Source: Phycisphaerales bacterium (GTDB lineage Bacteria; Planctomycetota; Phycisphaerae; Tepidisphaerales; Tepidisphaeraceae). From it: DNA of 5,424 bases. How positions within the stretch are numbered: the stretch's first letter is position 1; each line of letters begins with the position of its first letter. Below, piece by piece: positions 1 through 5,289 of the stretch. The notes below the pieces were generated by a model. It had not been told where the DNA came from, did not search any database, and was given only the letters and a program-made list of their open reading frames with translations. The translations under genes were made by a program, and so were the position numbers. The DNA lies in assembly GCA_028288775.1 (NCBI GenBank), contig JAQGHP010000230.1:1-5424 (forward strand). Reading direction: 5' to 3'.

Positions 1-1
1 C

Positions 2-199
2 TCGGTGCCGGGCAACGACTGGCTGTCGATCCGTCATGACCACAGGCGCATCCTGCCGGACCTGCCAGGCGCCGCCGCAGGCACCCCCATTCCCAATCCT
101 GACCGCCGCGGCAACGTCGTCTACCTGGACGGCCACGCGGCCTACGTCCCCCGCTCCGAAGCGCACGACATCAATCATGTCGATCCGCTGCAGGGATAA
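2..199 (+). CDS. C-terminal fragment of a planctomycete prepilin-like (H-X9-DG-type) protein
   Basis: The frame is open to the left edge, so this is the 3' end of a longer gene; its start lies outside the window. The visible 65 residues end in a TAA at 197-199. The segment 'PDRRGNVVYLDGHAAYVPRS' resembles the C-terminal tail of planctomycete prepilin-type N-methylation/DUF1559-like proteins, where 'GNVxFxDGHxxxV' closes the pseudopilin fold. Upstream, 'IRHDHRRI' and downstream 'AHDINHVDP' also fit my memory of Phycisphaerae members. Such proteins normally carry an N-terminal type IV prepilin signal and are handled by a type II secretion/pilus-like system, but that end cannot be seen here. The His expected ten residues before the DG is a Pro, so the canonical H-X9-DG spacing is not exact; a His pair lies further upstream. 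The gene faces xerD tail to tail. Family identity is fairly likely; the role is inferred. Confidence 0.6.
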   Translation, partial: SVPGNDWLSIRHDHRRILPDLPGAAAGTPIPNPDRRGNVVYLDGHAAYVPRSEAHDINHVDPLQG

Positions 200-206
200 G
201 CAGGGA

Positions 207-317
207 GATAAGTTGCCCATTGTCCGTTGCCACTGAAGGAAGCAGAGGTAAGAAAACGCGATTGCGCTTGCACGCCTTCTCCTCCCCCCCTCCTTAAGTG
301 GCAACTGGCAACTTATC
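207..317. repeat. Element a: heptad inverted repeat between convergent genes
   Basis: The left arm has three 7-mers at 211-231 (AGTTGCC, CATTGTC, CGTTGCC) followed by ACT. The right arm has two 7-mers GGCAACT at 300-313. Reading the right arm in reverse gives ATA-AGTTGCC-AGTTGCC-ACT, the same as the left arm minus one heptad. Inside the arms a purine-rich stretch (about 235-256) faces a pyrimidine-rich stretch (about 279-296). The element fills the 113-bp gap between the two converging stop codons, and the recombinase TAA (313-315) lies at the edge of the right arm. As RNA it would fold into a long hairpin from either strand, so a bidirectional terminator role is possible, but no clear U-tract is seen. 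Confidence 0.65.
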
Positions 318-1260
318 CCCGCGGATGATACTTCGCGTGAACGGCCTTCAGCCGGTCCTGATCGACGTGGGTGTAGATCTGCGTCGTGGCGATGTCGCTG
401 TGGCCCAGGAGTTCCTGCACCACGCGCAGGTCGGCGCCGCCGCTGATGAGGTGGGTGGCGAAGCAGTGCCGCAGCGTGTGGGGGGAGACGCGCTTGAGCA
501 GCCCGCTGGCACGGCCGTATTTTTCCACTAGGAACCAGAGGCCGATACGTTCCATCGGTTTTCCCGTGCGCGAAAGGAACAGCCGCTCGGCGTTGCCCTT
601 GTCGAGGCGCGGGCGGCATTCGGTGAGATAGCGGGCGATAGCCGAGACGGCCTCGCGCCCCATGGGCACGATCCGCTCCTTGCTCCCCTTCCCCAGCACG
701 CGCACGCAGCGCACCTGCAAATTCACGTCCCGCAGCTTTACTTCGCACAGCTCGGTGGCGCGCAATCCGCTGGCGTAAAGCAATTCAAGGATCGCCACGT
801 CGCGGGCGTAGAGCATCGATTTGGGATTTGGAGCGGAGAGGAGCTGATTCACCTGCGAGCGGCTGAGGACCTTGGGCAGCGATCGCTCGGGCTTGGGCCG
901 CTCGAGCTGCTGAAGGATCGGGCCGCTGTCGTGGCCGGAGGTGGCGAGGAAGCGGAGGAAAACACGGATCGCCGCGAGTCGGCGGGAGACGGTCTTGGTC
1001 GCCTGGCCCTTGCGGGTCTGGTTTTGCAGATATTCCCGGTAATCATCCGCCCCTGCCGACACGAGCGTCTTGCCCGCGCCGGCGAAGTGGTCTTCCATGT
1101 CCTCCAGATCGCGGCGATAGGCGTGCAGCGAATTGACCGCCAGCCCGCGCTCCGAAGCCAGGTGCAGCAAAAACGCCCGCACCTGCGGGAGCGTGCTCCG
1201 CGTGTCGGTGGGGGATTTACCGGCCGCCGTGCGTGATCTGGACGAGCGAGCTGGGGGCAT
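313..1260 (-). CDS. xerD: Tyrosine recombinase XerD/XerC family
   Basis: Site-specific recombinase of the phage-integrase family. Chromosomal members (XerC/XerD) act at dif near the terminus to resolve chromosome dimers, normally with FtsK. The product is 315 residues, close to the usual 300. An N-terminal SAM-like core-binding domain spans about residues 24-113 ('VRAFLLHLASERGLAVNSL'). The catalytic domain runs from about 128 to the end. The six catalytic residues are present: R167 (SGLRATEL), K191 (GKGSKER), H261 and R264 (HTLRHCFATH), H287 (LLGHSD) and nucleophile Y296 (QIYTHV). The spacings closely match E. coli XerD. The C-terminus 'YHPRG' is the usual Xer ending. The ATG at 1260 was chosen because GAGAGG lies 6 nt upstream (1267-1272) and because the same frame further upstream encodes Arg/Ser-rich sequence antisense to nothing conserved. 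It overlaps the upstream cysteine-rich gene by 44 bases, suggesting translational coupling. XerD is preferred over XerC on general resemblance; a mobile-element integrase is less likely, with no att-like repeats seen. Confidence 0.93.
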   Translation of the reverse strand: MPPARSSRSRTAAGKSPTDTRSTLPQVRAFLLHLASERGLAVNSLHAYRRDLEDMEDHFAGAGKTLVSAGADDYREYLQNQTRKGQATKTVSRRLAAIRVFLRFLATSGHDSGPILQQLERPKPERSLPKVLSRSQVNQLLSAPNPKSMLYARDVAILELLYASGLRATELCEVKLRDVNLQVRCVRVLGKGSKERIVPMGREAVSAIARYLTECRPRLDKGNAERLFLSRTGKPMERIGLWFLVEKYGRASGLLKRVSPHTLRHCFATHLISGGADLRVVQELLGHSDIATTQIYTHVDQDRLKAVHAKYHPRG

Positions 1261-1525
1261 GGGTCGCCTCTCGGCCGGCGGCGGCGAACCAGGGCGACGG
1301 CCCCTGCGAGCTGCCGTCCCCGACAAACGTCGCCTCCGCGCCCGGCCTCGTCGCGCCGGAGAGGCGTCGCAGGCGTCGCTCGACGAGCAATTCGCGGTAG
1401 ACGGTACACGCCGCGAACTGCCCGAAGCAAAACTCGTACGCCTCGCCCAGCCGGTCGAGGCTGAAGTTCTTCGAGCACCGCGCGTCCGAACGGTTGAGGA
1501 ACGGACAATGGCCACACTCAGACAT
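1217..1525 (-). CDS. Conserved-looking cysteine-rich small protein of unknown function
   Basis: This 102-residue protein begins 'MSECGHCPFLNRSDARC'. Five cysteines fall in the first 40 residues: C4, C7, C17, C33 and C40 (CxxC-x9-C-x15-C-x6-C). The segment 'FSLDRLGEAYEFCFGQFAACTVYRELLVERR' looks like a real amphipathic helical domain, not shadow coding, and competes with an Arg-rich shadow in the xerD frame. The cysteines suggest a bound metal or Fe-S cluster, but no known family is recognised with certainty; I have an impression that similar short proteins exist in planctomycetes. The C-terminal third (about 58-102) is low in conserved character and ends 'ITHGGR'. A GTG two codons upstream (1531) is an alternative start: AAGGAA sits 5 nt before that GTG and 11 nt before the ATG. 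It precedes xerD on the same strand with a 44-base overlap, so the two are probably co-translated. Confidence 0.7.
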   Translation of the reverse strand: MSECGHCPFLNRSDARCSKNFSLDRLGEAYEFCFGQFAACTVYRELLVERRLRRLSGATRPGAEATFVGDGSSQGPSPWFAAAGREATHAPSSLVQITHGGR

Positions 1526-1555
1526 CTGCACCGCCCTTCCTTGGGAGATGCACGT

Positions 1556-1608
1556 CTTATCGGCAAGTGATCGAACCGCACTGCAATGACCGTTGGGAGT
1601 CCGATAAG
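1556..1608. repeat. Spaced 8-bp inverted repeat upstream of the cysteine-rich gene
   Basis: CTTATCGG at 1556-1563 is matched exactly by CCGATAAG at 1601-1608, 37 nt apart. It lies 31-83 nt upstream of the ATG of the cysteine-rich gene, in the place of a promoter, and just outside heptad element b. It could be an operator-like pair of half-sites or the outer border of element b. Nothing else supports regulation, and an 8-bp match over this distance can arise by chance. Confidence 0.3.
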
Positions 1609-1611
1609 CGA

Positions 1612-1809
1612 GGGCTCGGGGCTCGGGGCTCGGGGTTCAGGGTTCAGGGTTCAGAGTTCAGGAGGAAGAGGAAGCTGGAAATGTCGAGTCTGCCAATTTT
1701 CACTTTGCAATTTGCAATCTCACGGGCTCCGATTGCAAAGTGCAAATTGGAGGGAGGTCGCCTCGCCCGCTTTTTTCCCTCTCCGTCCTGAACCCTGAAC
1801 CCCGAACCC
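1612..1809. repeat. Element b: nested heptad palindrome with an AT-rich core
   Basis: The left arm is seven tandem 7-mers at 1612-1660: three GGGCTCG, three GGGTTCA and one GAGTTCA. The right arm at 1789-1809 is three inverted units (TGAACCC, TGAACCC, CGAACCC). Between them a purine tract (1661-1680) faces a pyrimidine tract (about 1771-1788), and both continue the inverted pairing imperfectly. The core has a second inverted repeat: CCAATTTTCACTTTGCAAT at 1693-1711 against 1732-1750, 18 of 19 matching, with a 20-nt loop. The core also contains TTTGCAA heptads (1704-1717) and is strikingly AT-rich compared with its surroundings. The element sits between the hydrolase stop and the start region of the cysteine-rich gene. 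No gene is seen in 1532-1818; the small frames crossing it only translate repeats. Confidence 0.8.
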
Positions 1810-1818
1810 TCTCCCCCG

Positions 1819-2883
1819 TCAGAACTCGATCTTCTCCACCTTCTGCCCCGTCATGAACCGCACGACCGTCTGCCGGATGGCCGGCAGGAAATGAATCGAC
1901 GAATAATGCCCCGCCGGAGCCCAGAGAATCTGCGGCGAGCGGATCGCCTTATTCAGCGCATCCGTGCAATCGCGCGGGATCACCTCGTCCTGAGCCGCGT
2001 TGATCATCAGGCATCGGCCCGTGTCGATGCGTGAGGCAAAGTTCAACGGCTCCACCGGGGCAAGCATCGTTTCCAGTTGCTCCTTGCTCACCCCCTTCTC
2101 CTCCAGCTTTGCGCGGATCGAGCGCGTTTCCCGGGCATGAAAAACCATCGCAGCCAAATCTCCACCCGCCAGGATCGGCACCACGCGATCAAAACCCCCG
2201 TCCACCCCCGCGGCCAGCGACGTCATGATTCCGCCGAGGCTGATGCCGGTGATGCCCACATGTTTGGGATCAACCTCCACCCGCCCGGCGAGAATGGCCT
2301 TTGCCCGCCGGATGTCCATGACGGTCTGCCGCAGCGCGTCGAGCGTGCGGACGGGATCGTCCATGAACGCCTTGAGGTGCGGGTCGGATTTGGGCCGGCG
2401 CTCCCCGTAGTAAGCCATGGGCACGTACAGCGCCGCGACCCCGTTCTCCGCCATCCCGTGGGCCAGACCCCGCGGCAGAATGGCGCTGCCGTCCATGATG
2501 TCCAGCACGATCGTCGCGGGCAGCTTCCCCTTGGCAGACTTGGGAACGTAAAGCTCAGCGGGGACGACATTGTTCATCGGCCAGGGGCTGACGAACGGCG
2601 AAGGGAACGTCAGCCGATAGACGCGGACATTTTCGTCTTCGTCGAGTAGTTGCTGCGTATAAGAAAATTTCTGCGGCTCCACCGCAAACGGTTTGAGCCA
2701 CTTCGCCAGATCACCCGTAGCCCCGCGCAAATCCAGCGGCTCATCGGTAGCATCAAACTTTTCCGTCGGCCCCGAAGGCTGCGTAGTGCCGATGTTCGCC
2801 CAGTGAATCTTCGGCGCAGCCTGCGCCGAAGGAACGCACAGGAACAGAAGGCCGCAGGCAAGAAAAGTTCGCATGGATACCAT
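1819..2883 (-). CDS. Secreted alpha/beta hydrolase (esterase/lipase-like)
   Basis: The product is 354 residues. The N-terminus 'MVSMRTFLACGLLFLCVPSAQA' is a classic Sec signal peptide, with cleavage likely after AQA (22/23), so the enzyme should act outside the cytoplasm. The alpha/beta hydrolase signature GISLGG (213-218) supplies the nucleophile Ser215. Asp299 in 'AAQDEVIP' and His326 in 'AGHYSS' fit the acid and base of the Ser-Asp-His triad in the correct order. A strand-rich segment with 'LDIMDG' (127-132) precedes the nucleophile, followed by a helical cap-like stretch (about 240-280). It resembles the acetyl-xylan-esterase/Abhydrolase-type enzymes common in planctomycetes; the substrate cannot be told and no sugar-degrading neighbour is present to guide it. 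Start: the ATG at 2883 has GGAG 6 nt upstream (2890-2893), better placed than the ATG at 2874. It is separated from neighbours on both sides by repeat-filled gaps, so it is probably transcribed alone. Confidence 0.88.
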   Translation of the reverse strand: MVSMRTFLACGLLFLCVPSAQAAPKIHWANIGTTQPSGPTEKFDATDEPLDLRGATGDLAKWLKPFAVEPQKFSYTQQLLDEDENVRVYRLTFPSPFVSPWPMNNVVPAELYVPKSAKGKLPATIVLDIMDGSAILPRGLAHGMAENGVAALYVPMAYYGERRPKSDPHLKAFMDDPVRTLDALRQTVMDIRRAKAILAGRVEVDPKHVGITGISLGGIMTSLAAGVDGGFDRVVPILAGGDLAAMVFHARETRSIRAKLEEKGVSKEQLETMLAPVEPLNFASRIDTGRCLMINAAQDEVIPRDCTDALNKAIRSPQILWAPAGHYSSIHFLPAIRQTVVRFMTGQKVEKIEF

Positions 2884-2900
2884 TGAAGTCTCCGCAACAT

Positions 2901-2925
2901 CGTGGCACGGGTTTTCAACCCGTGC
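2901..2925. repeat. Short hairpin repeat CGTGGCACGGG type
   Basis: GCACGGGTT (2905-2913) pairs perfectly with AACCCGTGC (2917-2925) around a TTC loop. The leading CGTGGCACGGG recurs, with one change or in inverted form, in the GC-rich palindrome at 5217-5289, so it is a dispersed repeat within this window. It lies 18 nt upstream of the hydrolase start codon, where it could affect transcription or mRNA folding. Confidence 0.6.
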
Positions 2926-3006
2926 TGGTGGCGCAGTGCTCGATGATGCTTCAGAGCCGAGGCGTGTCGCCCACTTCGACTACGCTCACCTCGGGCGCGC
3001 TCTTGT

Positions 3007-3048
3007 CCCCTCTCCCTCGTACTCGGGGGAGAGGGTTAGGGTGAGGGG
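3007..3048. repeat. GC-rich CCCTCTCCC hairpin repeat
   Basis: CCCTCTCCC (3008-3016) pairs with GGGAGAGGG (3027-3035) around a 10-nt loop, followed by TTAGGGTGAGGGG. This CCCTCTCCC...GAGAGGGTTAGGGTGAGGGG arrangement is one I recall as a dispersed intergenic repeat in many unrelated bacteria. It is part of the mosaic filling the 2884-3179 gap, along with a dispersed-looking CACTTCGACTACGCTCA segment at about 2972-2988 flanked by CCGAGG/CCTCGG. Confidence 0.5.
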
Positions 3049-3074
3049 CCGAACGTAGAAGTGCGCCGGATTTC

Positions 3075-3160
3075 CCGAATCATGTAGGGTGGGTGTACCC
3101 GCCCACCGTCCGCCCGAAAAGGAAAACGGTGGGCGAGTACACCCACCCTACATGATTCGG
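3075..3160. repeat. Long near-perfect palindrome (GTAGGGTGGGTGTAC type)
   Basis: Arms at 3075-3109 and 3126-3160 are reverse complements over 35 bases with a single mismatch (C3099 against A3136); the loop is 16 nt. The arm begins CCGAATCATGTAGGGTGGG. It starts 19 nt beyond the stop codon of the UvrC-like gene, so it would form a very stable hairpin at the 3' end of that message. There is no T-rich run after it on the minus strand, so it is not a standard intrinsic terminator. The GTAGGGTGGG...CCCACCCTAC form is of the REP-like palindrome kind. Confidence 0.85.
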
Positions 3161-3179
3161 AATTCCGTGTGCCACACCC

Positions 3180-4367
3180 TCACAACGCCTGCAACTCCTT
3201 CATCACGCCCTCGCTCTCCAAGCTCTCCGGCGGCGCGGCCTGCTTCTTCAAATCGCGCCACGCCTTGGCGATCGCCTTCTCATCGATATCATCCATCCGC
3301 AGAAATACGCCCTGGCTCTGTTTGGGCGAGAAGAGGTGATGCGCAACGATCCCCACGCGCTCCGCGCCCGGCTCGTCCATCGTACCGCCCGCGCGCTCTT
3401 CCAGCCGCGTTAAGACGATGCGAAGCACCTCCGACGGCTTGGGCTCGGCGATCAGGCCCAACACTTCCTCGATGCGCCCGGGCGTAATGAGAAAAACCTT
3501 CGCACTGCCCCCCTGCCTGCGCGGGCCGTGCTGGAGGGACAGGTACGCGAAATCCTCCAGCCTCGCGGCGTGGCGGTACGGGCCCTTGCCCAACTGCGAC
3601 ATCTGCTCGATATACGCTTTGATCTTCGCCGCGGTTTCAAACCGCAGTTCAGTCGCCGCGGCCTGCATCCTCTTCGTCTGCTCGCGCAGATGCTCCGCCG
3701 GGTCCACCACCGTGCGGCTGCTCCATTCCACCACCCGCCGATACTGCTCGATCGAGATTGACCCGTCGCACGGCGCGGGGCACTTGCCCATCTCCTTGTA
3801 CGCGCACGCACTGCCATGGGGCGCTTCGGTGAGAATTGGATAGTACCGGCACAGGTCGAACGCGTCTTCGACAATCTCAATCAACCGCCCCGCGGCGTGC
3901 TTATCTTCCAGCGGACCGATCAACACCCCCGGCCGCGGCAGCAGGTCGGTCGTCTTCTGATACCGAGGGAATTTCGCGTCCGGGTTAACGTGTACGAACC
4001 ACGCCGGGCGGAAGCCGACCATCCCGCGGAAGCTTTCAGGGAAGACCGCGCGGGCGGCTTCGTAATAAAGCCAGTCGGCCTCGAAGGCGCTGTCCACCCG
4101 CCGCCATCGCACGTGCCGCACCAGTTCGCGGTAGTTGACGCGTTTGGAAATCCCGCCGGTTTCCTCCGCGGGCCCGAGCCGCCGTTTGAGGCTGTATCGA
4201 AGGTTTTTCACGCACAAAAGCTGCACGGGCCGGTCTTGGGCGTCCGACAAAAGGTAGACCACCCACGCCGCCGGGGCACGGCGCAGGAACGCCTCGAAAT
4301 CGCCGGTGGGGTCGAATTCGAGCCGCTGATCGAAGATCGATGGAATTTCCGGCATCTGCTCGAACAT
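3180..4367 (-). CDS. UvrC-like protein lacking the RNase H-like half, with degenerate GIY-YIG domain
   Basis: The product is 395 residues; full UvrC has about 600. Order seen: a GIY-YIG-like segment (33-64, 'WVVYLL...KNLRYSLKRRL'); a helix with E96 (SAFEADWLYYE), matching the UvrC metal-binding Glu; a central UvrC region ending in the Cys motif C173, C188, C196, C200 ('CAYKEMGKCPAPCDG'), the set that binds a 4Fe-4S cluster in E. coli UvrC; and a UVR motif (about 224-258, 'AAATELRFETAAKIKAYIEQ') that in UvrC contacts UvrB. The remaining 135 residues resemble the start of the UvrC C-terminal half, but there is no RNase H-like nuclease or HhH tandem. The YIG motif reads QLL, and the usual catalytic Arg aligns with Ser59, so 3' incision activity is doubtful. 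Start: ATG 4367 is the first Met outside the upstream heptad repeats; no good ribosome site is seen, and ATG 4355 is possible. Probably a UvrB-binding paralogue; function unproven. Confidence 0.8.
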   Translation of the reverse strand: MFEQMPEIPSIFDQRLEFDPTGDFEAFLRRAPAAWVVYLLSDAQDRPVQLLCVKNLRYSLKRRLGPAEETGGISKRVNYRELVRHVRWRRVDSAFEADWLYYEAARAVFPESFRGMVGFRPAWFVHVNPDAKFPRYQKTTDLLPRPGVLIGPLEDKHAAGRLIEIVEDAFDLCRYYPILTEAPHGSACAYKEMGKCPAPCDGSISIEQYRRVVEWSSRTVVDPAEHLREQTKRMQAAATELRFETAAKIKAYIEQMSQLGKGPYRHAARLEDFAYLSLQHGPRRQGGSAKVFLITPGRIEEVLGLIAEPKPSEVLRIVLTRLEERAGGTMDEPGAERVGIVAHHLFSPKQSQGVFLRMDDIDEKAIAKAWRDLKKQAAPPESLESEGVMKELQAL

Positions 4368-4412
4368 GGTAGGATCGGCGCAGGAAAGAAGGAATGGCGC
4401 AGTTGGACAGCC

Positions 4413-4527
4413 GTTGCTAGTTGTTGGTTGCTCGTTGCTGGTGAAGAGAGCGGCCGCGGCTCTGTGCGTTATCACCATCAACCAACAACCTCTCCGCACT
4501 GGCAACCATCAACCAGCAACCAGCAAT
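4413..4527. repeat. Element c: heptad palindrome filling the divergent uvrC-like/purE gap
   Basis: Four 7-mers at 4413-4440 (GTTGCTA, GTTGTTG, GTTGCTC, GTTGCTG) are followed by GTGAAGAGAG. The opposite arm carries four inverted units at 4500-4527 (TGGCAAC, CATCAAC, CAGCAAC, CAGCAAT), preceded by the complementary CTCTCCGCAC. Two more inverted units lie inside at 4476-4489. The GTTGC core is the same as in element a. The last heptad ends at the base before the purE ATG. The element occupies most of the only space available for both divergent promoters; I see no convincing -35/-10 pair in it. Confidence 0.75.
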
Positions 4528-5016
4528 ATGAATTTACCCCCTCTCGTCGCCGTGATCATGGGCAGCAAGTCCGATTGGGAGACGATGTCCCACGCGGACG
4601 CGATGCTCGAGCAGTTTGGCGTTGCGCACGAGTGCAAGATCGTGTCCGCCCACCGCACACCCGATGTCATGGCGCAATTCGCCAAAGACGCAGAGGCGCG
4701 GGGAATCGAGGTCATCATTGCCGGGGCCGGCGGCGCGGCGCACCTCCCCGGCATGACCGCCTCGCACACGATCGTTCCCGTCCTCGGCGTCCCCATCCAG
4801 AGCCACGCGCTGCACGGCACGGATTCGCTCCTGTCGATCGTCCAAATGCCCGCCGGCATCCCCGTCGGCACGTTGGCGATCGGTAAGGCCGGCGCGACCA
4901 ACGCCGCATTGCTGGCCATCGCCATCCTCGCCAACTCCCGGCCCGAGCTTCGGGAAAAACTGCGGAAGTTCCGCGAGGAACAGACGGCGAAGGTGGCCGC
5001 GGATCGGCTGGACTGA
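4528..5016 (+). CDS. purE: N5-carboxyaminoimidazole ribonucleotide mutase, class I
   Basis: Cytosolic enzyme of de novo purine synthesis that converts N5-CAIR, made by PurK, into CAIR. The product is 162 residues, the usual length for class I PurE. Signature segments are all present: IMGSKSDW (10-17, with S13 and D16 of the phosphate/ribose site), SAHRTP (40-45, with active-site H42), AGAGGAAHLPGM (65-76, with H72), and 'DSLLSIVQMPAGIPVGT' followed by 'GATNAALLA'. Numbers run three below E. coli PurE throughout this part. The QMP sequence favours the bacterial N5-CAIR mutase class over the AIR-carboxylating class II. Start: ATG 4528 places the Rossmann-like first strand correctly. No Shine-Dalgarno sequence precedes it, because the bases directly upstream are CAGCAAC-type heptads; translation may be leaderless or use an unstructured 5' end. 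No purK follows; downstream is repeat DNA only, so purK must be elsewhere. Confidence 0.97.
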   Translation: MNLPPLVAVIMGSKSDWETMSHADAMLEQFGVAHECKIVSAHRTPDVMAQFAKDAEARGIEVIIAGAGGAAHLPGMTASHTIVPVLGVPIQSHALHGTDSLLSIVQMPAGIPVGTLAIGKAGATNAALLAIAILANSRPELREKLRKFREEQTAKVAADRLD

Positions 5017-5131
5017 ATGCCGTGAAACCCGAATTCCGAATCCCCGAAACGCGAGCTTGAAATCCGAATTCCGAAAACCGAAATCCGAATCAAATCCCAA
5101 ATCCGAATGACCAAATCCGAATGCAGAGGGA

Positions 5132-5223
5132 GCCACGAATGAACACGAAGGGACACGAATGAATTAGGACTTTCTATTCGTGAGAATTGGGGTTCATCCG
5201 GGGCTCCCCCCGTTATTCGTGGC
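5132..5223. repeat. CACGAATGAA decamer array with inverted ends
   Basis: Three tandem 10-mers run from 5134 to 5163: CACGAATGAA, CACGAAGGGA, CACGAATGAA. The unit GCCACGAAT (5132-5140) is inverted as ATTCGTGGC at 5215-5223, and CACGAAT (5154-5160) is inverted as ATTCGTG at 5176-5182. This makes a hairpin within a hairpin, carried in the core of element d. I recall similar CACGAATG runs between genes in planctomycetes and verrucomicrobia. Confidence 0.65.
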
Positions 5224-5289
5224 ATGGGCGCCTCGCCCATGTGCCCGCCGCTGTAGCGGCAAAACACGGGCGGGGCGCCCGTGCCACGA
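5217..5289. repeat. GC-rich 25-bp-arm palindrome inside element d
   Basis: TCGTGGCATGGGCGCC... at 5217-5241 pairs with 5265-5289 at 22 of 25 positions. Two mismatches would be G-U pairs in a plus-strand RNA. The loop contains its own hairpin, GCCGCT-GT-AGCGGC at 5247-5260. The CGTGGCACGGG end is shared with the hairpin at 2901-2925, so this unit is a member of a dispersed family inserted in, or grown within, the larger palindrome. Its left end overlaps the ATTCGTGGC end of the decamer array. Confidence 0.75.

Noticed and set aside
313..1260. Recombinase as integrase of a mobile element
   Set aside because: No tRNA, att-like direct repeat, or phage/transposon gene is adjacent, and the C-terminal HPRG ending and spacing fit chromosomal Xer proteins.
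849..1517. 222-codon minus-strand frame across xerD and the Cys-rich gene
   Set aside because: Shadow of two better-supported genes, highly Arg/Pro/Ser-biased.
1261..1581. N-terminal extension of the recombinase frame by 107 codons
   Set aside because: The extension is Arg/Ser/Ala-rich without conserved character, would make the protein much longer than Xer family members, and overlaps a better-looking Cys-rich frame; a ribosome site fits ATG 1260.
1612..1660. Telomere-like or origin (DnaA-box) reading of GGGTTCA repeats
   Set aside because: No TTATCCACA-type boxes nearby, and the window is internal with genes on both sides.
1567..1798. Two small plus-strand frames over element b
   Set aside because: They translate GGGTTCA heptads and the AT-rich hairpin; no start site or conserved sequence.
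2077..2649. 190-codon plus-strand frame
   Set aside because: Antisense to the hydrolase, with His/Arg/Pro-rich shadow composition.
4368..4505. Upstream extension of the UvrC-like frame starting inside the repeats
   Set aside because: It translates heptads ('NEQPTTSN'), a typical repeat-derived peptide, so the Met at 4367 was used.
4366..4527. N-terminal extension of the purE frame
   Set aside because: The added residues come from heptad repeats, and PurE normally begins a few residues before 'VAVIMGSKSD'.
3816..4886. 356-codon plus-strand frame
   Set aside because: It lies antisense to the UvrC-like gene and then out of frame across the repeats and purE; composition is Arg/Pro-rich and no family is recognisable.
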